From the NCBI RefSeq assembly GCF_003813775.1, contig NZ_RPDH01000003.1:1-64000 (forward strand): a DNA stretch of 64,000 nucleotides, written 5' to 3'. This document shows positions 46,374 to 54,209 of this stretch, one piece after another. How positions within the stretch are numbered: position 1 is the stretch's first letter; each line of letters begins with the position of its first letter. This DNA is from Chitinophaga lutea (GTDB lineage: Bacteria > Bacteroidota > Bacteroidia > Chitinophagales > Chitinophagaceae). Made by a program: the position numbers and the translations under genes. Under the pieces are notes generated by a model. That model saw only the letters and a list, made by a program, of their open reading frames with translations. It did no database searches and was not told the DNA's origin.

Positions 46374-46514
46374 ATGCGACCATTAAATGAGCACGAAATG
46401 CGCGACATCAACGGCGGAGAAATTATCATCGAACCGCACACGCTGGGTGGCCTCCATTGCATGGGGGCGGTGATGAAACGATTTTTCAATGGCGTTTTAG
46501 AAGATTTTTCTTAA
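46374..46514 (+). CDS. Small double-glycine-leader peptide 1
   Basis: A 46-residue gene below usual size limits. The leader MRPLNEHEMRDINGG fits the bacteriocin/pheromone consensus exactly: Leu at -12, Glu at -8, Met at -7, Ile at -4, Gly-Gly at -2/-1. Cleavage after Gly15 would free a 31-residue peptide with one cysteine and a hydrophobic middle (LGGLHCMGAVMKRFF). Such leaders are cut by the C39 peptidase domain of an ABC exporter, which is not in this window. Start is the only ATG after the promoter box. The 5' region lacks a strong ribosome site, as usual in Bacteroidota. Confidence 0.6.
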   Translation: MRPLNEHEMRDINGGEIIIEPHTLGGLHCMGAVMKRFFNGVLEDFS

Positions 46515-46584
46515 GGCTGGGGAAAAGACGTCGCCGCGATGCCGGCCAAATGAAACCAATTGTTTTGTTAACCAAATTTCAACT

Positions 46585-46779
46585 ATGAAAACACTCGATT
46601 TGCAAGCTTTGCAATTAACGGAACTTCATCTGACGGAACAGGCAGAAATCGGCGGGGGAATGGATGGCTCGCTGGCATATGATGTCGGCCAGGCTGTTGG
46701 GCGTACCGCGGAACAGATTATCGGCGGCACCTGCGCGGTGCTTGGTAACTGGGCGATGGCCGCTTTGAAATGGGACTAA
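46585..46779 (+). CDS. Small double-glycine-leader peptide 2
   Basis: This 64-residue protein has a leader ending LHLTEQAEIGGG, with Leu at -12, Glu at -8, Ile at -4 and Gly-Gly at -2/-1 if cut after Gly25. The mature part would be 39 residues (MDGSLAYDVGQAVG...) with several small-residue spacings like GxxxG (GQAVG), a feature of two-peptide bacteriocins. It lies 70 bases after peptide 1 and is followed by a terminator, so both probably share a transcript. Function may be killing, signalling or an unrelated secreted peptide. Confidence 0.65.
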   Translation: MKTLDLQALQLTELHLTEQAEIGGGMDGSLAYDVGQAVGRTAEQIIGGTCAVLGNWAMAALKWD

Positions 46780-46786
46780 GGTCCCG

Positions 46787-46812
46787 GAGGCCGGTATAAC
46801 CGGCCTCTTTTT
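46787..46812 (+). terminator. Terminator after the leader-peptide genes
   Basis: GAGGCCGGT and ACCGGCCTC pair perfectly around ATA and are followed by TTTTT, 8 bases past the stop of peptide 2. Confidence 0.85.
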
Positions 46813-46907
46813 ACCCGTCATGATCAGATATTTGATATCATGCGAATACGGGCCGGAGGGAGCGATGATATTTTTTCAACTTACATTTGTGTTTTATATT
46901 GACAGAT

Positions 46908-47750
46908 ATGGCAGACAGATTTTTTACGCCCGGCCAGTTCGCCGGCAAATTCAACCAGGAAGCCCTGCTGGCGGAAGAAGTGTACAAACGGATTCTGGGT
47001 AGCGGTTTCAAAGAGTATGCATATGCGGAATTTGATGCGGTGTTTATCACCGACAAAAAAGAAAAGGCGGAAGCATTCGGCACTTTTCTGACCGGCGTAT
47101 ATGAAGCCAAAGTGACTGGTGTGGAGGAAAAAGATGGTCGTTGGGAATTGTCTGCCGATTTTCCCCGTTTCCCTCTCAACCAGGAAAACCTGCTCTGCTG
47201 GGCGATAGATCTGCTGCTCAAAGGGTATCAGTTCGATTGCAGGCTGGATGGATACGGCACTTTTGCAAACGCCTCCAATGATGAATTCCCGGATGAAGAC
47301 GGCGGCCGCCTGCCCTGGTATTTCGAAGAGGCGCTGAAAGCTTATAACAACGGGAATTACAGCACCTCTATTATATACTTTACCTCCGCCATCCGGATTT
47401 TCCCGGAGAATCCTAACGCCTGGTATTCCAGGGGGACCGCTAAAGATGGTATTTATCTGCAGCAGCTGGCGCGACAGGACTATGATAAAGCGATCGAACT
47501 GGCGCCTGTTTTTGTGGAAGCCTATATCAACCGCGCCATCAACAAAGATATCACAGAAGAGTACGATGCCGCGCTGGTGGATTTCAGCAAGGCGATCGAG
47601 CTGGATGGGAACAACGCTACCGCTTATTTCAACCGGGGTAATACCCTGCATAATATGGGCAATACAACCGGGGCCTGCGCCGACTGGCGGAAGGCCAAAG
47701 AACTGGGTGCGGCATATGCAGCTGAACAGTTGCAGCTGCATTGTAAATAA
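46908..47750 (+). CDS. RraB-like domain plus TPR protein
   Basis: The ATG at 46908 gives 280 residues starting MADRFFTPGQF. The first about 125 residues resemble the RraB ribonuclease-E-regulator fold (AEFDAVFITDKKEKAEAFG, WELSADFPRFPLNQ, then GYQFDCRLDGYG). Residues about 135-275 are tetratricopeptide repeats (YFEEALKAYNNGNYSTSIIY, AIELAPVFVEAYINRAI). No signal peptide. Probably a protein-binding adaptor; the RraB link rests on fold-level likeness and is tentative. Confidence 0.7.
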   Translation: MADRFFTPGQFAGKFNQEALLAEEVYKRILGSGFKEYAYAEFDAVFITDKKEKAEAFGTFLTGVYEAKVTGVEEKDGRWELSADFPRFPLNQENLLCWAIDLLLKGYQFDCRLDGYGTFANASNDEFPDEDGGRLPWYFEEALKAYNNGNYSTSIIYFTSAIRIFPENPNAWYSRGTAKDGIYLQQLARQDYDKAIELAPVFVEAYINRAINKDITEEYDAALVDFSKAIELDGNNATAYFNRGNTLHNMGNTTGACADWRKAKELGAAYAAEQLQLHCK

Positions 47751-47809
47751 TACTGTTTTGTATTGTACGAGCCTGGTCTTCATGCAATCAAACGCGTAAA
47801 GAAACTTCT

Positions 47810-48577
47810 ATGCGCCAGTTACCAACGCTGCTGTGGGCAGTTTTCCTGATTCTTCATTTGTCATGCCGCCCTGCCGGCCGGCCGCGCTTCCGCGTGCTGG
47901 TGCTGGCTGAAGCGGGAGGGCATCATGTCGCATACACGAAAGCGGCTACCGAATGGTTGAGCCAGCTGGCGAAAGACAGCGGTTTTGCAGTGGATTATAT
48001 TCAGCATACGGCATCCATCAATTCTACGATGCTCTCAGCATACCGGCTGTTCATTCAACTCGACTATCCGCCTTACGGTTGGAATGATACGGCGGCGAAA
48101 GCTTTTGAGGAGTATATCACTCAGGGAAGGGGTGGCTGGATAGGTTTTCATCATGCGACGCTGCTCGGCGAATTCGACGGTTACCCGATGTGGCAATGGT
48201 TCTCGCAGTTTATGGGGGATATCCGCTTTTCGGATTACATCGCGGATTTTGCCAGCGGTAAAGTGGTGATTGAAGACAGACAGCATCCTGTCATGAAAGG
48301 GATTCAGGATACATTTTTGATCGAAAAGGAAGAATGGTACACGTATAACCGGAGCCCACGGCAGGATGTGCACGTGATCGCCAACGTAGATGAATCCACG
48401 TATTCACCGCCCAGCGCAAAAAAAATGGGAGACCATCCGGTGGTGTGGACGAATCTCCGCGTCAAGGCAAAAAACGTATACATATTTATGGGTCATTCGC
48501 CGCTGTTGTTTACGAATGATGCCTATAAGAAGTTATTCCGGAATGCGATATGCTGGGCGGCGGAAGACGCCCGTTAG
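47810..48577 (+). CDS. ThuA-like lipoprotein
   Basis: This 255-residue protein has a lipoprotein signal (LILHLSC, about Cys19) and a glutamine-amidotransferase-like ThuA domain: RVLVLAEAGGHHVAYTKAA, IQLDYPPYG, GWIGFHHA and HPVVWTNLR near the end. ThuA proteins are linked to trehalose and other sugar use. Enzyme activity is not established for the family. It follows the RraB/TPR gene by about 60 bases. Confidence 0.85.
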   Translation: MRQLPTLLWAVFLILHLSCRPAGRPRFRVLVLAEAGGHHVAYTKAATEWLSQLAKDSGFAVDYIQHTASINSTMLSAYRLFIQLDYPPYGWNDTAAKAFEEYITQGRGGWIGFHHATLLGEFDGYPMWQWFSQFMGDIRFSDYIADFASGKVVIEDRQHPVMKGIQDTFLIEKEEWYTYNRSPRQDVHVIANVDESTYSPPSAKKMGDHPVVWTNLRVKAKNVYIFMGHSPLLFTNDAYKKLFRNAICWAAEDAR

Positions 48578-49062
48578 ACGCGGCATCTTCGAAATGTATG
48601 CAAGTTGTATGTTTGATTTGCAGTTTGTGGAAACGCACATAATGGAGCCTGTTGACCTGTGGTGTCGTTAGATAGAGAAGGTCCTCTTCAGTAGTTCTCC
48701 CAGGTATTCCGCCCGGCGTATCCATTTCACCCGAACGGGCGCACCATACGTGCGGATGCGGTTCCTGTGGCCGGAATATTGAACCGCTGTTTTTCCCGCC
48801 GTATGGAACCAGAATAGCCGGGAAAGAAGACCGGGCTTGAGCGCCCGGTCCTTACTCTTTGGGATTAGAACATGCGTGGATGTAAGTATCTTGTGAGACA
48901 TGCTGCGTTTGTTTACCGGTTCAAAATTAAACAGGCGGTGGAAAGACAACGGGTGTTTGCGGCTCAACTGCTGAAATCCGGGGTTGAACTGTAGTTTTTG
49001 ATCGAATATTTGCCCCGCCTGCACATAAATCTTAACTTAACAGGAACAAAAAAAACATCGTT
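48578..49062. other. 485-base gap with a GC-rich hairpin
   Basis: A leftward 118-codon frame (48668-49024) ends with protein-like sequence but has no support and overlaps a hairpin, so it is not called. The hairpin GACCGGGC/GCCCGGTC (48829-48850) with CTTA following could end transcription rightward. Nothing else is recognised. Confidence 0.5.
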
Positions 49063-49428
49063 ATGGATACTCCCCAAATCGCTGCGCGCCTGGTTGAACT
49101 CTGCCGTGCCGGCCAGTTTGAGCAGGCACAAAAAGAACTGTTCGCTGAAGACGTAGTGAGCATCGAAGCATTTGCCACACCCGGTTTTGAGAAAGAAACA
49201 AAAGGGCTCGCAGCCAATATCGAAAAGGGCCGCCAGTTTGAAGCCATGTCTGAGGCAACCCACAGCATTAAAGTGTCGGAACCGCTGATCAGCGGCAACA
49301 TCATCGCCTTTGTACTGGAAATGGACATGACGATGAAGGGCCGCGGACGTACAGCCTTTAACGAACTATGTGTGTATCATGTAAAAGACGGGAAAATCAT
49401 CTCCGAGCAGTTCTTTTATGAAGGGTAG
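49063..49428 (+). CDS. SnoaL/NTF2-like protein, short
   Basis: This 121-residue cytosolic protein has the NTF2-like pattern: helix QIAARLVELCRAGQFEQAQKE, LFAEDVVSIEA, and late strands AFNELCVYHVKDGKIISEQF. It belongs to the SnoaL-like family with unknown ligand. It is monocistronic; downstream begins a tandem repeat array. Confidence 0.8.
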   Translation: MDTPQIAARLVELCRAGQFEQAQKELFAEDVVSIEAFATPGFEKETKGLAANIEKGRQFEAMSEATHSIKVSEPLISGNIIAFVLEMDMTMKGRGRTAFNELCVYHVKDGKIISEQFFYEG

Positions 49429-49524
49429 TGATCTCGATACTTTGATTGATACAATGAGATTTTGGTTTTTTCTGTAAAACGGGCGGCTGCTGCGCAGGTT
49501 ATCCCGTTATGCATTGCGTCCTCG

Positions 49525-49867
49525 CGATACCCGGATAACAACACCGGACCTGTATGAGTGCATTTTCGTAACGGAGCGTAGTTTACTAGCGCGATAGCCG
49601 GCATGATGCACGGACCTTATATAGTGTGTGCGCATGCCAGGGGGTATGTCTCCATCGTTGGTAAAACAATACCTGCCCTTATGGTGCATTTCTGTAGCCG
49701 GAGGTTATTCACCTTCGTAGTACCCGGCATAACAACACCGGACCTGTATGGTGTGTATACGCCAGGGAGGCATGCCTTCATCGCCAAAGCCGGTAAAACA
49801 GTATCCGCCTTTATGGTGAATTTCTGTAGCGGGAGATTGTTCACCATCGCAATACCTGCAATAACAA
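49525..49867. repeat. Degenerate tandem array of about 128-bp units
   Basis: The phrase ATAACAACACCGGACCTGTAT occurs at about 49535 and 49730 with related partial copies at 49610 and 49861. Two full units (49610-49737, 49738-49867) share GTATACGCCAGGGAGGCATG-type, TTATGGTGAATTTCTGTAGC-type and TTCACC-type blocks. The rightmost unit runs into the 3' end of the convergent gene at 49841, whose last codons (LLLQVLRW) are the source-like copy of the repeat. This suggests stepwise duplication of that gene end. Confidence 0.7.
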
Positions 49868-50857
49868 CTTCCATCCTGCATTGGTGTAGGCCCATACACG
49901 GAGATAGTTTTCCTTTTTACCTGCGAGCAGGGTGTGCCCGTACACGTAAGCGAGGTCGCGACTGTCTGCCACAAAACCAGCCAATGGCTCGAAGTCAAGG
50001 CCGGCAGGTATTTGTTGCAGGGTTGCCATAATACCGGCGGTTGTTTGTACCGGGTGCTGGCCATTGAAGTTGAGCCAGGTTTCGGGGAGCAGAACCTGTT
50101 TGAAAGCATCGGTTGGTTCCCGCCGGAAGAGCGCGATAAAATTACTGTCGATCGCAATAGCCGTGGCATGGTTCGGGGAGGGAAGATGCGGGGTATACAG
50201 CCGGAGCGGCTTTTTATTGAACAGCGAACCGTGGTATCCGATACCGAGATCGGCAAAGAAATGCCAGTCGCCGTTTTCGTCTTTTTGCCATACCGTGGTG
50301 TATTGCCCGCAACTGAGGGCGCTGTCGGCGGTCGTTCTCCGCCACTCAAAGGGGCCGGTGGTAAAGCCGGATTGCCCGTCTGCGGCGGTACAGGCGAATA
50401 CCGGCTGCCAGTATAGTGTCGCCGCCGGCTCTTTGGCTTTTTCCCAATAGCGCATGCCATTCGTGACACGCCCGTTATTGAAAATCACGCTGCTGGTGTC
50501 CATATACCGTAGGAAGGCCGCTTTCACGCCACTATCGACTGCGTGTCTGGCAAAGGCGTACTCTGCCTCGGCCACTGGGTCGGTCGGCTGTTCGGGGGAT
50601 TTGATGGCTGTGTCGGGCAAATGTCGGATGTAAAGACATTCAGGTTGCGCCGTGATGCTTTGAGTTGTTCCGGGATGGGATTGCGGGAAAGGGTGACCTG
50701 GCGTCATTCCCGTGCCATTAGGTTGTGCTGTAAAGCCTTGTTCCGTACCGGGGCGGAATTGCATGCCGGCGCCAGGAGTTGTTTCGCCCCCCGCCGGTAA
50801 CCCCGCCATCACCGGAAACGCCCAACAGGAAAGCAATAACCCAATAAAATGTCTCAT
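49841..50857 (-). CDS. Secreted protein with two NTF2-like domains
   Basis: This 338-residue protein has a signal peptide (about 1-18, CWAFPVMAG), a low-complexity proline/threonine/glycine stretch (about 20-70), and two NTF2-like domains, the first about 90-205 (YAFARHAVDSGVKAAFLRYM, YTTVWQKDENGDWHFFADLG), the second about 225-338 (LAGFVADSRDLAYVYG, YLRVWAYTNAGWKLLLQ). It resembles DUF4440-type secreted proteins. Function unknown. Its last codons overlap the 128-bp repeat array; it is divergent from the LytS-type kinase. Confidence 0.75.
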   Translation of the reverse strand: MRHFIGLLLSCWAFPVMAGLPAGGETTPGAGMQFRPGTEQGFTAQPNGTGMTPGHPFPQSHPGTTQSITAQPECLYIRHLPDTAIKSPEQPTDPVAEAEYAFARHAVDSGVKAAFLRYMDTSSVIFNNGRVTNGMRYWEKAKEPAATLYWQPVFACTAADGQSGFTTGPFEWRRTTADSALSCGQYTTVWQKDENGDWHFFADLGIGYHGSLFNKKPLRLYTPHLPSPNHATAIAIDSNFIALFRREPTDAFKQVLLPETWLNFNGQHPVQTTAGIMATLQQIPAGLDFEPLAGFVADSRDLAYVYGHTLLAGKKENYLRVWAYTNAGWKLLLQVLRW

Positions 50858-51080
50858 TTTTTTTTTCTGCTAAATGTAGGCATCCCCCTTACCCGGCCGT
50901 TGGCCCCCACTCCCGAATGACGGAGCAGCACCCCTGAAATAACAAAATTCCCTACCGAAAAGATGCCGTCATTTCAGTGGCCGTTTTTGTCATTTCAGCG
51001 GTTTATTTGAACTATTTGGCCGGGAGGGTTTGAAAGTAGCCCGCTAATCCTGAATTTTACAGATTGTAATCTGTCGCACC

Positions 51081-52136
51081 ATGAACATACCGGAGCAAAA
51101 ACTGCGGATCTACGGTTATCTGGCCCTGAGCGCATTCTTTTTCATCTTCTTCATGCTGGAGATGTTCTTTTCCCCATGGAATGTACAGCACCTGGTGCCC
51201 AAAGCCGTCGTTTTTACCCTGCTGTTCACCGCCGCCGTATGGGAGCCCACCCGTTTTGTGATACTCTGGCTCCGCAAACGGACGCCGGACCTCACCCGGT
51301 CGTGGTACCGCATGCGCACCGCCATGCTGGTGCTCGTGCCATATGGATTGACGCTCACCTGGGTACGGGTTTTCATTGAAAACTATACGCTCATCTGGGG
51401 TACCCAGATCAATTTTTTATGGTATTACTTTTGGACGGCCAGCACCGTGCTGCTGTTCATCATGCTGCAGGTAGCGATCTACGAAGCCATCTATTATTTC
51501 CGGGAATGGAAAAGCGCAATGACGGAAGCCGAAGAGCTCAAGAGACTCCATGTCGAAATGCAGTTCGATGCCCTTAAAGTACAGGTGCAGCCGCATTTCC
51601 TGTTCAATACCCTGAACACGCTCATCGGCCTGATGGAGCTTGATAAAGCCCGGGCCCGCAAGTTCACGGAAGAGCTGGCCTATGTGTACCGCTACCTGCT
51701 CGAAGCGAACGAAAATGTGCTCATCAGTCTGGAAGATGAACTGAACTTCACCCGGGCATTCTTTTTCCTGCTGAAGAACCGCTACGACGAAGGCCTGAAC
51801 CTCAATGTGAGCGGAGGCGAAGAGATCGGCCGCCTGAAGGTGCCCCCGCTGAGCCTGCAGATGCTGCTCGAAAACGCCATTAAACACAACGTCATCACCA
51901 AAGCCAGCCCCCTCTTCATTACCGTCAAAATAGACGCACAGGCGGGCCGGGTGGTGGTGGCCAATAACCTCCAGCGCAAACGCGGAGCGGTCAGCACCGG
52001 CAAGGGCCTTTCCCATCTGAAGGAAAAGTTCCGCCTGCTGGAGCTGCCGGATATGCAGATACACGAAACAGATCAGATTTTTTCAGTCACCATCCCTGTT
52101 TTAAGACCCCTTGCGTATGAAAGTATTAATCATTGA
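51081..52136 (+). CDS. LytS/YehU-type sensor histidine kinase
   Basis: This 351-residue protein has four membrane helices (about 10-150) and a His_kinase module with the phosphoacceptor in QVQPHFLFNTLNTL, followed by an HATPase with LLENAIKHNVI. It lacks a periplasmic sensor domain. This is the Bacteroidota LytS class, paired with LytTR regulators. Its stop overlaps the regulator's start by 20 bases, so the two are translationally coupled. Confidence 0.9.
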   Translation: MNIPEQKLRIYGYLALSAFFFIFFMLEMFFSPWNVQHLVPKAVVFTLLFTAAVWEPTRFVILWLRKRTPDLTRSWYRMRTAMLVLVPYGLTLTWVRVFIENYTLIWGTQINFLWYYFWTASTVLLFIMLQVAIYEAIYYFREWKSAMTEAEELKRLHVEMQFDALKVQVQPHFLFNTLNTLIGLMELDKARARKFTEELAYVYRYLLEANENVLISLEDELNFTRAFFFLLKNRYDEGLNLNVSGGEEIGRLKVPPLSLQMLLENAIKHNVITKASPLFITVKIDAQAGRVVVANNLQRKRGAVSTGKGLSHLKEKFRLLELPDMQIHETDQIFSVTIPVLRPLAYESINH

Positions 52137-52884
52137 AGACGAAGCCATCGCCGGCCGCCTGCTCAAGAGCACCATCACAGCCATCGATCCGGATATTGAA
52201 GTGGTCGATATCATCGACAGCATCGAAGCCAGCGTGGAATATCTGAGCACCCGTCCTTCGCTGGACCTGATATTCCTCGACATCGAGCTGGGCGACGGCC
52301 AGACGTTCGAGATTTTCAAAAAAGTCAAAATTGAAGCACCGCTCATATTCGTAACCGCCTACCAGGAACATGCCCTGCGCGCATTCAAGCTCAACAGTGT
52401 GGATTACCTGCTCAAACCCGTCAACAAGGAAGAGCTGGCCGCCGCGCTCACCAAATACAAACGCCTGCACCGCGATCAGCAGAAAGCGGTCACGGATAAC
52501 ATCTATCATTTTCTTCACCAGTTCAGGGAAGGGGGCGACACGTACAAAGACCGTTTCCTCGCCCGTAACGGCACCCGCCTGATTTCCATCCCGGTGACCG
52601 ATATCGCCTACTTCTACACTCGCGAAAAGATGCAATACATCAAAACGGTGAACAACACTGATTTTATCATCGATAAACGGCTCGACGACATCGAGGCAGA
52701 CATCAATCCCAAATCGTTTTTCCGCCTCAACCGCCAGTTTATCGTAGGCTATCGTTTTATCGATAAAGTACAGACCTGGTTTAACGGGAAACTCAAAGTG
52801 CAGGTGAAGCCCGCGGCATATGAAGATATCATCGTCAGCCGCCTGAAAGCCAACGATTTTAAGAGATGGCTGGGAGGGGAGTGA
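52117..52884 (+). CDS. LytTR-family response regulator
   Basis: With the ATG at 52117 the protein has 255 residues: a receiver (about 1-120, IIEDEAIAGRLL, LIFLDIELGDG, DYLLKPV) and a LytTR DNA-binding domain (about 145-253, FLARNGTRLISIPVTDIAYF, FFRLNRQFIVGY). It is phosphorylated by the kinase encoded upstream. Targets are unknown; the nearby NTF2-like gene and the downstream SusC locus are candidates. Confidence 0.92.
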   Translation: MKVLIIEDEAIAGRLLKSTITAIDPDIEVVDIIDSIEASVEYLSTRPSLDLIFLDIELGDGQTFEIFKKVKIEAPLIFVTAYQEHALRAFKLNSVDYLLKPVNKEELAAALTKYKRLHRDQQKAVTDNIYHFLHQFREGGDTYKDRFLARNGTRLISIPVTDIAYFYTREKMQYIKTVNNTDFIIDKRLDDIEADINPKSFFRLNRQFIVGYRFIDKVQTWFNGKLKVQVKPAAYEDIIVSRLKANDFKRWLGGE

Positions 52885-53009
52885 GGTTGTTGTCATGAAG
52901 CAGCTGCCAGCGAGGTGCTCAACAGGCCTATTGATAGGGAACTGTATTACTGCATCGTTCCATGTGGAGCCTTTGCGGCGGCGGTTCCTGTTCCATTGAT
53001 GTTAAAGAT

Positions 53010-53520
53010 GGAAAGAGTATCATCTCCACTTTGAGGTCTGCGAATTTGCGATCACGTTCCGGAGGCGGATTCCTGCATAATCGTCACCACTTTGAGGTCT
53101 GCGAACCCGCGATCACGTCCTCAGGGTCAGTTATTCCTGCATAATCATCACCATTTTGAGGTCTGGGTATCCGTGATAATCTCCCGAAGCCTGTTATTCC
53201 AGCATAATCATCACCATTTTAAGATCTGCGTACCCGCGATCATGTTCTGGAGCCGGTTATCGAATAATCATCACCATTTTAAGATCTGCGTACCCGCGAT
53301 CATGTTCTGGGGCTGGTTATCGAATAATCATAACCATTTTAAGATCTGCGTACCCGTATTCATGTCCCGGAGCCGGTTATTCGCATAATCATCACCATTT
53401 TGAGGTCTGCGTATCCGCGATAATCTCCCGAAGCCTGTTATTCCAGCATTATCTTCATCATTTTGAGCTCCTGCCTATCCACGATAATATCCCGAAGCTG
53501 GTTATTCCTCCGAATATCGG
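53010..53520. repeat. Tandem array of about eight 60-bp units
   Basis: A core ATAATCATCACCATTTT, then (G/A)A(G/A)(G/A)TCTGCGTACCCGCGAT repeats at about 60-64 base spacing: TTGAGGTCT or TTAAGATCT at 53031, 53092, 53156, 53219, 53279, 53339, 53400 and 53463. The units at 53221-53280 and 53281-53340 differ at only three of 60 bases; outer units are more diverged. Because the period is often 60, a 98-codon frame with NHHHF repeats arises on the plus strand, but I consider it non-coding. Confidence 0.88.
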
Positions 53521-53692
53521 CTGCTGTAGGTTCGCTTCCCCAAAAACTTAGCGTTGAAGAAGGGACGGTGGGGCGCTTCACCAGTTCTCATAAGGGATAG
53601 ATGGGCCCATCATACCACGCCAGCAGAGCATAAACAAGTAAATAACCAATCCCGGGAACAAACCGCCCATTCTTAGATATTACAAAATTAAA

Positions 53693-53704
53693 GCAAACGT
53701 TTGC
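53693..53704. promoter_or_regulatory. LacI-type palindromic operator, copy 1
   Basis: The perfect 12-bp palindrome GCAAACGTTTGC has the central CG typical of LacI/GalR-family operators. An identical copy occurs at 54111, 418 bases downstream. A looping repressor would fit. No LacI gene is in the window. Confidence 0.65.
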
Positions 53705-54110
53705 TGCCTCCCTGTTTTCTCTCCTCACTATTCAATGATAAACGTAAAAAGTACGCGATATACTTTTTTTTGAAAATGATTAAATAGTATTATTTTGTGG
53801 TAAGATGATGAAATAACAATCGATTGAAATGCTAAATCGGGTGTTTTCGGGAACTGAATGACACGTTAAAAACTGGTGGTAATAAATACCAAATCTAACA
53901 TCTGGAGACGGATCCGTACAAAAATGAATTCCATGGCTAACATTGTAATCTCCGATTACGTGAAGACTATCAACCAAGCGGATTTTTTCAATGGTAAACT
54001 TTAATAGCAGAGCTTTCTTGAAATTGATTTCGTAATTCAACTAAAAACTAAACTTATTATTCTTTCCGCGTGCACGTGTAAACTGACAGTACAGAAAACA
54101 ACAATGTAGT

Positions 54111-54122
54111 GCAAACGTTTGC
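54111..54122. promoter_or_regulatory. LacI-type palindromic operator, copy 2, in the susC leader
   Basis: The second GCAAACGTTTGC lies 88 bases before the chosen susC start at 54210. It supports that start: the first in-frame ATG (54126) would place the operator only three bases from the codon. Confidence 0.65.
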
Positions 54123-54209
54123 CGCATGGAGACATGCCGCACCGTACCGCCGTTCCTCCACGAACGGAACGGACCTCCTTTTTCTTGCCTTACTCAAAAA
54201 ATAAGCGTT

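Larger units (their letters stand above)
52885..54209. other. 1.3-kb intergenic region with a repeat array and operators
   Basis: This gap between the LytTR and susC genes holds the 60-bp repeat array (about 53010-53520) and two copies of a LacI-type palindrome, listed separately. The part 53710-54100 is AT-rich; an 86-codon minus frame there is judged spurious. Control sequences of the polysaccharide locus probably lie at 53690-54210. Confidence 0.6.

Noticed and set aside
53092..53388. 98-codon frame with NHHHF repeats in the 60-bp array
   Set aside because: It arises because the repeat period is a multiple of three. Outer units break the frame, there is no start signal, and the composition is not protein-like.
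53010..53520. CRISPR array
   Set aside because: Repeats are contiguous with no unique spacers, the units are diverged and no cas genes are present.
53780..54040. 86-codon minus frame before susC
   Set aside because: It lies in an AT-rich control region, with no ribosome site and no neighbours in its direction.
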